NCBI RefSeq assembly: GCF_002531725.1
Contig: NZ_NWSQ01000017.1
Location: 106,567 to 170,566 of the forward strand
Reading direction: 5' to 3'
Source: Rhizobium sp. L43
GTDB taxonomy: Bacteria; Pseudomonadota; Alphaproteobacteria; Rhizobiales; Rhizobiaceae
DNA length: 64,000 nucleotides
This document shows, piece by piece, positions 46,501 to 56,814 of this stretch. Both the position numbers and the translations under genes were made by a program. The number at the start of each line of letters is the position of its first letter. Position 1 is the first letter of the stretch. The notes under the pieces are model-generated. The model was given only the letters and a program-made list of their open reading frames with translations, did no database searches and was not told where the DNA came from.

Positions 46501-49500
46501 TGGATGCACGACCACCCCCCATCGGCTGTTGCCTTCATCGAGGGAGAAGATCGGAATGTCCGGCCTCCCCTTCACGCTCGATACCGTGTTGCCGGGGATG
46601 AAGGTCTTCGTCTGGAGCGCAAGCTCCATTGCGGCCTTCGGCCAGTCGTTGAGCTCGAAGTGGCCGTAATTCCCGTCGATCCCGCATTCGTAGCAGGGAT
46701 CGACCATCGCCCTCAGGTAGGAAAGGCCCAGCCGCCAGTCGAGAAGACCATGGAAGTTCCTGTTGTTGTACCTCTGCAGGCACCTGTAGCAGGAGGATCC
46801 GCATCGCTTCATGTGGTCGGGGTCGGCCACGTCGGTCCTCGGCCATGCCGCGTCCTGGTCGAGGATGCTGCCGATGAGGGCGGAGACGGGAATGGTACTG
46901 TCGCCGAGCAGGTGGCGGCAGAAGCCGGAGCCGTTCGGCAGCGCGTCCGATATCTGGAGATATGGCAGGCGCTCACCGCTCGGAGAGACCATGATGTTCG
47001 GCGCCAGCGCGTCGAACTCCTCAGGGGCGATGTCGAGATCGAGGGCAGCGCGCTGGACGATGATCTCCGTCGCCGAGATTGCCGCGGCGCGGACGCTTGT
47101 GCGGGACGGGTCGCGTCGGCCCATGGAGAGGCCGATGTCCATGTCGAGCAGGCGGAGGTTGGGGTTGAGCTTGACCGGTCCGATCTGCAGCGAGTTGGTG
47201 ACCTTGGTGGAGGCGAGCCATGCGCTTACTGACGGCTCCTCGACAGCCCGGTAGCGGCCGTTCTGGTCATCGGCGAGGACATCCGTGGAGATTGCCTGTC
47301 CCGACAGCTTCAGAAGCGGCTTATCCGCCCACCACCAGATACGCTGGGCGTTCGTGTCGATCGCCTCCTGAACCTCGAAGCCGGTGAAGTCCGTGTCGTC
47401 CCTGAAGCCGGGATTGACGAGGAAGATCTCGGACTGCTCCGCGAAGTTGACGCTGAGATTTGCGTCGGTCTTCTGCTCGTCGGGCTTGCCGAGGCTCGCC
47501 AGCGTCATGCGCTGGCCGACCTTGGAGGCAAGGTTCTCGTCAGTGGGGATGAGTTCCGTGCGATAGGCCGCAGGCGTGATGCACCGGATTCCGGTGTCGG
47601 CCAGAGGCGCATCGCAGGCGTGGCAGGCGGCGGTATGTTCGGTGCCCCTGCTCCATGCGCCGCACTGGCCGCAGAAGCGGAGGTGGAAGTCGTCCTTTCT
47701 CCAGTCCGAGATCGGATCCACCGGGCCATCGAAGTTCGTTGCATGCTGATCGGGGTCGAGCAGCACGCCCGTGAACCCGATGCAGCGGTGACGCAGCTTC
47801 TCCCTCGTGCGAACGCTTCCGGGCGCGAAGTCGAAAATCGCCATGTCCTGGTCGCGGTCGATCGTGTCCCACTCGGCCTCGAAGTTCCCCTTCCCGTTCG
47901 CCTTCTTCAGCTCCACGTAGAGGTTCCGCGACCGCGTCGGCATGCCGTATAGCGGCAGCAACCCGCGTTCGGCGAGCGCCGCGGCGATGCCGACCGCCTG
48001 CAGCCCGAACTCCTCCTCCAGACCGTCGACATCGGCAAGGACGGTATCTGCCGAGACCTTGTCCACGATCTTCTTCAGATCGCAGCCGGAGACTTCGGCG
48101 AGGATGGTCGCCAGCCGGACGCGCCGATGATCCGTCCGCTCCAGTGCGTCGGCCAGTCGATCCCGCCAGTTCATGTCCTGCCGGAAATATTCTCTGCAGT
48201 AGAGGAACTCGCCGTGGATGTCGCCGGGGACGACGTCGTCGCCAGCCCACGTCCCGCCGGATTCCTCGCGCAGGATGCGGAAGGCCTCAACGAGCCAGAA
48301 CTTGCGCAGCAGTCGGGACGGAATGTCCGTCAGTCCCGTCGTGATGAAGGGCGGCGGCGGAGCCGAACCTGTGATCTCAATCGGGTTGTGGAAGTAGTGG
48401 ATGTCGTGGCTCTTGCTGCGGCAGACCGTCAGAACCGTGGAGAAAGCCTGCCCCCGGCGGCCGGCGCGGCCCACGCGCTGCTGGTAGTTGAACCGCTGCG
48501 GGGGCATGTTGCCCTGGTAGACGGCCTGCAGGGAGCCGATGTCGACGCCCACTTCCATCGTCGTCGTGACGGAAAGCAGATCGGCGGTGTCGAACAGCTT
48601 CCGCCAGCGGAAGTCCTCGTCGCTCTCGTTGTCGTCCTTGACGAACACGCCCTTGAACTGCTGGAGCCGCTCGGCCGGGTCGCTCGTCTGGCCCGTCAGC
48701 TCCTCGCATTTAAGCCTGAAGTGCGGCTCGTCGCTCGAGATCGCGCGCATCACCCTTCGTCCGAGGAAGTTTTCTCCCGTTATCTTCGAGGCCGTCAGAT
48801 CCTCTGGTCGGGTGAGCGTCTCCCCGCACCGCGTGCAGCGTCCGAACCCGGAGTGGAGATGAACGCGGCCGCAGCGCTTGCACCGCCAGGCGGCTCCGGC
48901 CGGATCGGCGGCGCGGAAGTAGAGCATGCTGATATCGATCGATCCATCGCCTCGGGTCTGCTTGAGCGTGGTGCGCAGCTTGTCGAGGAAGTCGTTGCAC
49001 TCCTGCTCCGGATGCTGGAGGATCTTGTCCATCAGACGGCGGAACTTGTTGTCGCCCCTGCCAAGCATGTCGAATGCATTGCTCCAGGCATTGCGGGTCA
49101 CGTCCTGGAACTGGTTGGGCGTGATCCGGTACGCGTCAGCGAAGATGCGGAGCATCGCGTCGTCGCGCGACTTCTCATTCGTGTATTCCTCGGAGCCATA
49201 GAAGCTCGGCCATCCGAGCCCGGTCTCCTCGAGTGCGAAATATGTCTTGCTGAACAGGAGGTCTGTCGCGTCCAGCGGCTGATCGTCCTGCACCCTCTCG
49301 CGCGCCTTTCGGATCAGCTTTAGCTGTTCCTCGGGAACGTCGTGCTTCCACGATATCTGATCGCTTCCATCCCTATCGAAGAACTCGTACCAGGCGTGGC
49401 GCTTGTTGATGCGGTTGAGCTTCGTGTCTGCGCCCTCGACCGGGGTGGATCCAAGCTTCATAAGTTCCGTCAGGATCGGACGCGTGAGGTTGCCCACCTT

Positions 49501-52248
49501 GTCGCGCTCGAACTCGAAGAGATCCTTCAGCGGGATGCTCGGAGGGTGGCCGGCTGCGTCCTTTCGCTTCTTGAGCGCCTTGAGGCGCGGCTGGAGATGG
49601 TCGGGATCCTTGTCCTCCATCATCAGCGCGGTGATCTCCTTCTTGAGGCGCTGGTACTCGGCCTCGTCTTCGGCGCCGTAGGCATGATCGAGCGCAATGC
49701 GGGTCGCAGCCGAGATGAGGATCTCCCGGCGCAGGTCGCGCTGGTGCTGGACTTCGACCTCCAGAGCCAGGTTCGCCGCATCCTCGCGGCTGTCGGAGAA
49801 GGCGACGAGCTTTCCATCGCCGTCCTGCGCCTTCAGCGAGGCGACCAGTTCGGTGGCGAGGAGCTGGGAGGTCTTGCCGAAACCAGTCCTGAAGCTTCGG
49901 ATGGGCGAGAGACGGCCTTCGCGCCTCTTGGAGTTCGCCTGCCGATATCGTCCGGAATAGTCGGTCCCGCACTTGGCACAGCAGAATGGAACGGCTGTGC
50001 CGTCGTCTTCCATCGTGCGGTTCTGGAAGCCGTCGGTGCCTGACCAGCGAAGCAGGTGGCCGGGCACGTCGCCCTTCTCTTCCCTGTCGCTCACGACCCC
50101 CGTTCGCGGATTGAGATACCCCGGTGTCCAGCGATACGGTGTCCTGCCAGTGCGGATCTCGACTTCGGCCTGCCCCTGGCTCGGCCAGAAGAGGGCGAAT
50201 TCGCGGTAGCTGGCATCCTCGAACCGTATGGACGAGGCGCTTTCGGGAAGCTTCTCCAGTTCCTGCGGAGCCGGAAGCAGCGAAACCCTGCGCGACGAGC
50301 CGGGATCCGTCTCCCCGCGCTTGCCGCCCAGATAGAGATCGCCGCAGGCTTCGCAGTAGAGCATCTCGAAGAGCCGCTTGCGGCCTTCCTGATCGGCCTC
50401 CCCGTCGTAGTTCTGGCCGCGCTCGATGCTTGGGGTCCCCCAGATCACGGCGCCGTCATCCTCTCTGTGGATGGAGGCGAACAGGCCTTCGATGTTGCGG
50501 ACGAAGCAATGCATTCTGAAGCCGGGCAGCGCCGCGACGGCCGCACGCTTGGGAGCCAGTTCCTCTGGCAGCACGGTGGCCGGAAGGTCTGGGATCGCTC
50601 GCAGTGCAAGCAGGCCGCGGACAGCTAGCCTGTCTTCTGCGTCGAACAGGGCGTTGCCGATGTCACCGACCGCGCGCGGGAGCTTGGATCCCGGCTTTTC
50701 GGGGTTTTGAAGCGCGAAGTCGAGCATCGCGGCCGCGGTCGCGCTTGCCTCCTCCAACATGGTGGCTGGGGTCTTTCCGGCGGAGCCGGGGATGCTGGCG
50801 GCCGCCGCCAGGAAGCGGTCGAAGAGTTCGCGGGGGTTTCGTCGATGGTCCAGCTCCTCCAGCGCGCGTGCGAGATCGGCGAGGCTTTCACGCGACGGCA
50901 TGGCCTCCGGGCGCTGGACTTTGATCGGACGGCCTGTGACGACGCTCTGTCTCCAGGCATGATCGATGTCTTTTGCTCCCGCCGTTCCAGCGTCGCCGAA
51001 CATGTTCTTCAGGTAGTCGATGCTGGCAGGAGCGTTTTCCTCGTCCATCGGCAGCGAGGCGGACGACGACAGGATGCGGAGCTTGTGGGCATGCGCGGGA
51101 TCGGCCAGCCCGAGCCGCTCTACAAGCACCTTGAGAAGGCCAGCCATTTCGGCGCCGGCCGAACCGCGGATCAGGTGCAGCTCATCGAGCACGAGGTAGA
51201 AGCGCGCGTCGTCGTTCTCGGTCAGCCATGCGCGTGTCTGCGTCAGGATCGGATCATCGACCTCGCGGACGAGCATCGCGTTGAGGATCGACTGGTTGGT
51301 GACGAGGATGTCGGGTGGAGTCGCCTGCATGTCCCAGCGCGAGATCAGTTCGGCGCCGTCCGTCGTGGGGAAGATGTAGCGCAGGTCGGGATCGCCATCG
51401 GCGGCGAGCCGCTGCTGGATGGACTGGTAGCGCTGCAGTTCGGTCTTCAACTCCTTGCGTGCCCGCGCGTTCCGCTTCTTCCATGCCTCGTCCTTGCCCT
51501 TGCGGGGATGGCGAAGGAACCCGGTGACGGGGGACTTGCCCGTGTATCGGCCGAAGAAGATGCGGTTGCCATTGAAGTGGCGCGCCATGACGTCCTGAGC
51601 TTCGTCGGAATCGAGCGCCTTGCGCAGACGAACCATCTGGTCTTCAACGAGCGCATTGAGCGGATAGAGGATGAGAGCGCGAACCGCCTGCGGTCTGTCG
51701 GGGTGCTCGTTCCTGCGGTGGTGCTGGAACTCGCGCCCCTTCTCGAGCCACAGGTCGTCCAGAGGCTGCAGGGGCGCGGGCCACGATGCCGCTTCCCGTG
51801 CGAGCTGGGCGAGGATCGGCAGCATGAAGGATTCCGTCTTGCCGGAACCCGTGCCCGAGGTGACGATGCCGGGGGTTCCGTCGCGCGCACCCTTCTCAAG
51901 CATCTCGACCTGATGGAGGTAGGGCGCGTAGGCACCCTTGAGCTCTTTGCTGGATCTGTCCCGGTCGAAGAGGCCGGAAAGTGCGAGTTCCACGAAGGCC
52001 TGTCGTTCTGCCTGCGAAAAGTGGGGGAGCCGTCCTTCGGGATCGTTGATCAGCCCCTCAAGACCGTATCCGATGGGCTCGTAGCGTGGAACCGCCTCGA
52101 AGATCGGGTCGAGCGCAAGCTGTCCGGGCGTGGTCAGAAGCTCCTTCCTCAGCGCCGACACGCGCGGATCATCGATCCGGAACGCCGTGTCCAGATAGGC
52201 GAGGAATTGGTCGATCATCCTGTTGAAGCCGCCGATCGGATCAAACAT
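46375..52248 (-). CDS. druE: Druantia-type large DUF1998 helicase DruE
   Basis: A 1957-residue SF2 helicase, the size expected for DruE. Walker A 'TSGTGSGKTESF' is at about 130-141, 'TPPDILVTNQSIL' precedes the DEAH-type box 'LVLDELHLIRG', motif VI 'QQRVGRAGRRGQ' lies in the second RecA domain, and the C terminus has the DUF1998 cysteines ('CGSSCYRCLQRYNNRNFHGL'). An extra CxxC pair occurs in a zinc finger near the middle ('CKRCGRVHLHSG'). Among known defence systems this type of protein, next to a cytosine methylase and two other large genes, defines type II Druantia. Three bases separate it from druG. Confidence 0.9.
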   Translation of the reverse strand: MFDPIGGFNRMIDQFLAYLDTAFRIDDPRVSALRKELLTTPGQLALDPIFEAVPRYEPIGYGLEGLINDPEGRLPHFSQAERQAFVELALSGLFDRDRSSKELKGAYAPYLHQVEMLEKGARDGTPGIVTSGTGSGKTESFMLPILAQLAREAASWPAPLQPLDDLWLEKGREFQHHRRNEHPDRPQAVRALILYPLNALVEDQMVRLRKALDSDEAQDVMARHFNGNRIFFGRYTGKSPVTGFLRHPRKGKDEAWKKRNARARKELKTELQRYQSIQQRLAADGDPDLRYIFPTTDGAELISRWDMQATPPDILVTNQSILNAMLVREVDDPILTQTRAWLTENDDARFYLVLDELHLIRGSAGAEMAGLLKVLVERLGLADPAHAHKLRILSSSASLPMDEENAPASIDYLKNMFGDAGTAGAKDIDHAWRQSVVTGRPIKVQRPEAMPSRESLADLARALEELDHRRNPRELFDRFLAAAASIPGSAGKTPATMLEEASATAAAMLDFALQNPEKPGSKLPRAVGDIGNALFDAEDRLAVRGLLALRAIPDLPATVLPEELAPKRAAVAALPGFRMHCFVRNIEGLFASIHREDDGAVIWGTPSIERGQNYDGEADQEGRKRLFEMLYCEACGDLYLGGKRGETDPGSSRRVSLLPAPQELEKLPESASSIRFEDASYREFALFWPSQGQAEVEIRTGRTPYRWTPGYLNPRTGVVSDREEKGDVPGHLLRWSGTDGFQNRTMEDDGTAVPFCCAKCGTDYSGRYRQANSKRREGRLSPIRSFRTGFGKTSQLLATELVASLKAQDGDGKLVAFSDSREDAANLALEVEVQHQRDLRREILISAATRIALDHAYGAEDEAEYQRLKKEITALMMEDKDPDHLQPRLKALKKRKDAAGHPPSIPLKDLFEFERDKVGNLTRPILTELMKLGSTPVEGADTKLNRINKRHAWYEFFDRDGSDQISWKHDVPEEQLKLIRKARERVQDDQPLDATDLLFSKTYFALEETGLGWPSFYGSEEYTNEKSRDDAMLRIFADAYRITPNQFQDVTRNAWSNAFDMLGRGDNKFRRLMDKILQHPEQECNDFLDKLRTTLKQTRGDGSIDISMLYFRAADPAGAAWRCKRCGRVHLHSGFGRCTRCGETLTRPEDLTASKITGENFLGRRVMRAISSDEPHFRLKCEELTGQTSDPAERLQQFKGVFVKDDNESDEDFRWRKLFDTADLLSVTTTMEVGVDIGSLQAVYQGNMPPQRFNYQQRVGRAGRRGQAFSTVLTVCRSKSHDIHYFHNPIEITGSAPPPPFITTGLTDIPSRLLRKFWLVEAFRILREESGGTWAGDDVVPGDIHGEFLYCREYFRQDMNWRDRLADALERTDHRRVRLATILAEVSGCDLKKIVDKVSADTVLADVDGLEEEFGLQAVGIAAALAERGLLPLYGMPTRSRNLYVELKKANGKGNFEAEWDTIDRDQDMAIFDFAPGSVRTREKLRHRCIGFTGVLLDPDQHATNFDGPVDPISDWRKDDFHLRFCGQCGAWSRGTEHTAACHACDAPLADTGIRCITPAAYRTELIPTDENLASKVGQRMTLASLGKPDEQKTDANLSVNFAEQSEIFLVNPGFRDDTDFTGFEVQEAIDTNAQRIWWWADKPLLKLSGQAISTDVLADDQNGRYRAVEEPSVSAWLASTKVTNSLQIGPVKLNPNLRLLDMDIGLSMGRRDPSRTSVRAAAISATEIIVQRAALDLDIAPEEFDALAPNIMVSPSGERLPYLQISDALPNGSGFCRHLLGDSTIPVSALIGSILDQDAAWPRTDVADPDHMKRCGSSCYRCLQRYNNRNFHGLLDWRLGLSYLRAMVDPCYECGIDGNYGHFELNDWPKAAMELALQTKTFIPGNTVSSVKGRPDIPIFSLDEGNSRWGVVVHPLWDARRLFDRLDLRSNYVAVDSFELSRRPLHVLQRARAAAK

Positions 52249-52251
52249 GGT

Positions 52252-54294
52252 TCAGCTCTCTATGTCCTTGAAGTATTTGTTGTGCTCGTGCTCGTCGCCT
52301 GCAGCGGTGGCAGAAAGCCACTTCGCCTGCCGGAGGAAGACATCCTTCAGATCCGCGATCTTCGTCCACGCCGGGGTGCGAGCGAGAGCCTTGGCGGCGT
52401 TCTGCATGATAACGCCCTCCAGGCCGTCGTCGATGAGGAAATCGACCGCCTCCTGGAACCTTTCCGGATCGGAGGCCGATGGCCACAGTCCTTCGAATTT
52501 CGCGGCACCGGGGCGCGCCACTTTCGTTGCCGTCAGGGGGAACAGGTGTCGGAGCGCGGAGCCAGGAACCGAAACGCGAACGCCATCCGCGCCCGCGCTG
52601 GCAAACAGCGCAAGGTTGCGCGGCAGCCGCCCGACCCTTCTCATCTCGATGATCTGAGGCAGCCAATATTCGCACGGGCCGTTGGTGATGCCGCAAAGTG
52701 CCACGGCGACCAGCGCGTCGGGGCGAGCGCTTGCCTTGTCGATGGCGGCTCTGAGGCCTGAGTGCTCATCGTTGATGAGGTCGGCGAGCGAGATCCTGGT
52801 GGGGTCGCAGAAGACGATAGCGGCATCGTCCCCGGCGACGGCCGTGGCGATGTCGACCGCTGCAGCCGCGGAGTCGGTTCCGACCAGCACGGGAACGATA
52901 TCGACGCCCATCGCGATGACGGCGGCGAGTTCAGGGAGAGTGAGGCCGGTAGCGACGGACAGCTCGCGGACTGTCTTCTGCCTCTGCTCGTCGGAAGCGA
53001 GTGGCGACGGAGGAGCTGCCGGAATTGGCTCCACGACTGGCTCGGCTGCGACTGCCGCGACTGGAACCGGGGCGGCGGGAGCAGCGGCGATCTGGATCAT
53101 CTCGTCGCGCAGGCGTGCGACCTCTTCGCGAATGCTCGCGGTCTCGCGGACGGCATCGCCACGGATGCCTTCGGCCGCGCTCGCAATCCTGCTGCGCAGT
53201 GTCTCCTCGTGCTTCTCCGTCTCGTTCCTCAGGAGGGTTTCCCGGTGGGAGAAGGTCGCAAGCTTGGCTTCCGCGTCCGCGATTTCGCCCCGAAGCGAGG
53301 CCAGATGGGCGCTACCGGCTTCCGTCTCTCTGCGGAGCTGACCTTCCAGTTGCGCGCGCAGCCGCGCCTTCTCTGATTCCTCGAACCTTGCGAGCATGTC
53401 CCTGAACGCCGGATCCCGTCCGAGAATTTCGGGCAGGATGTCGGCAAGCTCGCTGCGCATCGCCAGGAGGCCGGCGACAGCGGCCAGATCGCCCTTCTCC
53501 TCGTCGCTGACGGCCCTGTCGGCCAGCAGGCGGAGGAGTTCTGCGGGAGCCATGGAACCAGCGCCGCCCGGAAGACTGACCGCCGCCGTCGACCGGGACA
53601 GCCACCGCTCCACAGACTGGAAGATCTCGTCCGCGGGCCGCAGATCGATGTGCTTCGGCTCGGACCATCTGGGCTGGGAGACGAACACCACAAGGCCGTG
53701 CGGAAGCCTGATCATCTCGGGGCTGTTTTCGAGCGCAACCGTCGCTACTGATCGCAGCGTCGCCCGATTCAGACCGTACCGACCGGATGGGAGTGCATCG
53801 AAACCCGATGTCAGCCACTGGCCCGGCCTCACCTCGATTGCGGAAACCGCGGTTTCAAGCGGAATATGCAGCGTGCCTTGAGAAAGCGCGGCAAGCGTCT
53901 CGTCGTTGCTGCCCTCCGGGGGGATGTAGCCGACCTTGAGCCATGTCGCCGCCGAAAAGGAGACGGCGTCGAACTTTCCAGGGGCGGCGCTCTCGTTGAC
54001 GAGCTTCGGAACTTTGAAGATCGAACTCCCCTGGATTCGGGCGGCCATCGTTGAAACGCCGCCCATCGAGAATGCCGGGCTGATGGCATCCTCCTTCGGA
54101 AGAAGAAACTTCGCCTCCTTCTTCTCGCCTCCGACCAGCCAGAAGGAGTCAACTCCGCCAAGGATGATCCGGCTGTCGCGGGTCTCCTTGACCTTGCCGC
54201 CGTTTGTCTCTCCGTCCTTCACCTCGGCGATGATCGCGACATCGTGCGACACCACCTGCCTCACCCTGTAGACCGTCTTGCCTGATACTGACAT
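52252..54294 (-). CDS. druG: Druantia type II protein DruG
   Basis: A 680-residue protein of unknown activity, placed between the DruF-like and DruE genes as in type II Druantia. The N-terminal third is beta-rich ('AFSMGGVSTMAARIQG'), residues about 305-400 form an acidic coiled coil ('RFEESEKARLRAQLEGQLRR'), and a Pro/Ala-rich linker ('AAPAAPVPVAAVAAEP') leads to a C-terminal domain ('LVAVALCGITNGPCEYWLPQ'). The coiled coil suggests self-assembly or contact with DruE. Spaced three bases from its neighbours on either side. Assignment rests on position, size and partners. Confidence 0.8.
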   Translation of the reverse strand: MSVSGKTVYRVRQVVSHDVAIIAEVKDGETNGGKVKETRDSRIILGGVDSFWLVGGEKKEAKFLLPKEDAISPAFSMGGVSTMAARIQGSSIFKVPKLVNESAAPGKFDAVSFSAATWLKVGYIPPEGSNDETLAALSQGTLHIPLETAVSAIEVRPGQWLTSGFDALPSGRYGLNRATLRSVATVALENSPEMIRLPHGLVVFVSQPRWSEPKHIDLRPADEIFQSVERWLSRSTAAVSLPGGAGSMAPAELLRLLADRAVSDEEKGDLAAVAGLLAMRSELADILPEILGRDPAFRDMLARFEESEKARLRAQLEGQLRRETEAGSAHLASLRGEIADAEAKLATFSHRETLLRNETEKHEETLRSRIASAAEGIRGDAVRETASIREEVARLRDEMIQIAAAPAAPVPVAAVAAEPVVEPIPAAPPSPLASDEQRQKTVRELSVATGLTLPELAAVIAMGVDIVPVLVGTDSAAAAVDIATAVAGDDAAIVFCDPTRISLADLINDEHSGLRAAIDKASARPDALVAVALCGITNGPCEYWLPQIIEMRRVGRLPRNLALFASAGADGVRVSVPGSALRHLFPLTATKVARPGAAKFEGLWPSASDPERFQEAVDFLIDDGLEGVIMQNAAKALARTPAWTKIADLKDVFLRQAKWLSATAAGDEHEHNKYFKDIES

Positions 54295-54297
54295 CTT

Positions 54298-56814
54298 CTA
54301 TCTCTTTGCGGGCATGACACGGGCAATCCGCGTCGACCGTGATTTGCTGTCATGGATCGCACGGCCCCGGTTGGAGGCCGATGCGAGAAATCTGTCGATC
54401 CATTCCGTGCCGCCTTTTGCAGCGTGCTCCTCGACCGGAACGAGACGGGACACGGCGGCGAGCGACGAGGCCCCGATGGCGTACTGATACCGCCAAGTCC
54501 CATCTGAAAGTCCCGGAGCGGCGTTGCAGAGCGCCCTGTCGGACACCCAGCGCGCCCAGCTTGAAGGCAGGAGGACGCGCGGGCGCTTCGCCTGCAGGAT
54601 GCCATGGCGATGCAGGAACAGCGGGCCGCGCCCCCGCAGTTGATGCGCCAGGATCGCCACAGACGGGGAGACGAAGGTCTTCACGGGCTTTCCGTCGATG
54701 ACAGACCGATAAAGGAAAGGGTTGCGCGATTCCTTCCTTTCGAGTCTGTAGAGACCGTCGGCAACCTTGTTGTCGTAGCGGACTGCGAAGAAGCCATGTC
54801 TCTCGTCAAGCCTGCCGATCACCTGGTAGCCGTGCACCCCGTCGGGATCGCCCACTTCGGCGAGCGCCAGTTTCGGCGTGGGCTTTTCAGAGATGGCCAT
54901 CCTCTCGATGAAGTCGCGGCGCACGCGCTCGTCGGCACACCTGACCGTATACCGGGGCAGCGCCCACTTCGACGGCCCGTGCCATGTCTCGACCTTGGCT
55001 CCGGCCGCGCCTGCTGCGGCATGGAGGCGTTCGAGCACCGCGATCGGAGTCGGGCCGCTGATCCTGACTAGATCCGGGTCGACGCGCTCGGCCATCAGCG
55101 GGTTCTGAAGTATCCGGCGCACCGGGAAATGGCGCAGCAGTGTCATCTCCAGCCAGCCAGCATCGGAGAAGGAGCGGACCAGATCCCATTCCGAGGGGCG
55201 GTCGTCCGCGGGCATGCCTCTCTGCACGATCTCGATGGCTTCGGAGAACGAAAGCCCCCGCGCCGTCCGTTCGTAGAGCGCCTCGCCGATCGTTACCAGC
55301 TCTTCGCAGGGTGGGACGCGGTTGCCGCTCCACTCCTCGACGGTGGAAACAAGCGACGGCACCGTTTCATGGTGGAACTCGTCCTCCGAGATCTCCCTTG
55401 AGAAGTCGAAGGAAAGTCGGCGGAGCTCGCCGACCTCGTTCGCGCGCGGGACAAGCAGGATCTCGCGGTTTTCCCGGTTGCTGCGGGCGACGAACGTTCC
55501 CGAATGGATCCCATCCTTGAATGAGAGGCCGTCATCGCGGCGAACCATGTCGATCTGCTTGCCGTTCTTCTCGACACGGATGGCCGCCGGCATCGGACCT
55601 GTGATCACTGGTGCGAGCGGCGTTCGGCCAAGGTACGCGCCGCCAACCCTGATGCCGTCGCGCCAGCCGAATTCCCTCGGGACGCCCGCCGCCTGGCTCC
55701 CGCCCCCGACCTGCTTCCTGAAGGTCGCCACGACCCAGTCGGCGTTCAGTCCGGCAACGGACCGGATCGCGTCGGGGTCGCATTCCGAGAGCTTCGAACT
55801 CTTCATCAGGAGGATGTTGGATGGCGATGTTCCTGCCAGGTATCTGCCGAAGCCAAGGCTCTCGAGGAATACGATCCCGTTTCGAACGAGCTTTCCAAGA
55901 GGCTTGGGAATGAACTTGAGCGCCTGCTCTGGGGTCGAGATAGCCACCCGGTCGCCGAGCGGCGAGACCCTAAAAAGCTCGTGCTCCCCGAAGTCGCCCT
56001 CTGCGACCTCGATGTCTTCGAGCGCAGCCTGTTCCGCCACGATCGAGTACCAGGCCTGCCAGAAAGGCGTTTCCATGTATTCGCGCACGCCGCGTTTGCG
56101 CGCGTCGTCGAATTTTCCGAAGTTGTACACGAACGACTGCATCGTATCGCCGCGCATCTTCGATGTCTGGATCTTGTTGGCGACGGTAAGGGGGTCGAGA
56201 AGTCTTTCCGGAGGAACGAGATCCCTTGCCTTCCGCAGTTCCACCTTGTGGCGCCACGTTGGAAAGGCCATCTGCAACGTGCGGCCGATCCGGCTAATGT
56301 GGCTCGGAATGTTCTCGGGCAACACAAGTTCAATCCGGTGTTCCCGCCAGAGGAACTCCCTCAGGTGCTCCCACATCAGATCGAGGCCGTTCATCGGGAA
56401 CCCGGTGAAGTACTCGTTAAGCTGCTTCGCGAGAAGGTCGTCGCGGAAATCTCGATCCCCGGGCTGCCTTGTCTTGGTCGTCTGCATCCAGCAGAGGAAC
56501 ACGAGGATCCTCACATAATCCGGTGCATTTCCCTTGCGCGGCGCCACATCTCCGGAAAAGCGCTGTTTGAGGATGTCGATGTGCGGAAGGGTTTGGATGA
56601 GCCGCTTCCTAGCCTGCTCAAGATCGTCGACACCGAAGATATCGAGAAGATCGTCGTCGGCGACATAGACGCTAGCTATCGGCCCCGTGCTGCCCGGAGC
56701 CAGAAAATACCTTTCGATGCATTCCGCCTCGAAATTCGCCAATCTATCTTCCCCTCCCCCGAGCACCCTGAGCCGAAGCTGCTCCCTATCGGTAACGCAG
56801 ATGGCCGTCCCCAT
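54298..56814 (-). CDS. druF: Druantia type II protein DruF
   Basis: An 838-residue protein without a motif I can tie to a reaction. The N-terminal half is helical ('QARKRLIQTLPHIDILKQRF', 'WMQTTKTRQPGDRDFRDDLL'). A middle beta-rich part contains 'GVPREFGWRDGIRVGGAYLG', and the C terminus is strongly basic. It overlaps the end of druM by 29 bases and is followed three bases after its stop by druG, so the four genes form one transcription unit. Position, size and neighbours fit DruF. Confidence 0.8.
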   Translation of the reverse strand: MGTAICVTDREQLRLRVLGGGEDRLANFEAECIERYFLAPGSTGPIASVYVADDDLLDIFGVDDLEQARKRLIQTLPHIDILKQRFSGDVAPRKGNAPDYVRILVFLCWMQTTKTRQPGDRDFRDDLLAKQLNEYFTGFPMNGLDLMWEHLREFLWREHRIELVLPENIPSHISRIGRTLQMAFPTWRHKVELRKARDLVPPERLLDPLTVANKIQTSKMRGDTMQSFVYNFGKFDDARKRGVREYMETPFWQAWYSIVAEQAALEDIEVAEGDFGEHELFRVSPLGDRVAISTPEQALKFIPKPLGKLVRNGIVFLESLGFGRYLAGTSPSNILLMKSSKLSECDPDAIRSVAGLNADWVVATFRKQVGGGSQAAGVPREFGWRDGIRVGGAYLGRTPLAPVITGPMPAAIRVEKNGKQIDMVRRDDGLSFKDGIHSGTFVARSNRENREILLVPRANEVGELRRLSFDFSREISEDEFHHETVPSLVSTVEEWSGNRVPPCEELVTIGEALYERTARGLSFSEAIEIVQRGMPADDRPSEWDLVRSFSDAGWLEMTLLRHFPVRRILQNPLMAERVDPDLVRISGPTPIAVLERLHAAAGAAGAKVETWHGPSKWALPRYTVRCADERVRRDFIERMAISEKPTPKLALAEVGDPDGVHGYQVIGRLDERHGFFAVRYDNKVADGLYRLERKESRNPFLYRSVIDGKPVKTFVSPSVAILAHQLRGRGPLFLHRHGILQAKRPRVLLPSSWARWVSDRALCNAAPGLSDGTWRYQYAIGASSLAAVSRLVPVEEHAAKGGTEWIDRFLASASNRGRAIHDSKSRSTRIARVMPAKR

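Noticed and set aside
50707..52761. Long + strand open frame of 684 codons opposite druE and druG
   Set aside because: It is antisense to the motif-bearing helicase frame. Its protein is Arg/Val-rich without motifs, and such frames are expected opposite GC-rich genes.
55322..56518. Open frame of 398 codons opposite druF
   Set aside because: Ser/Arg-rich antisense shadow of a well supported gene; no motif and no ribosome site.
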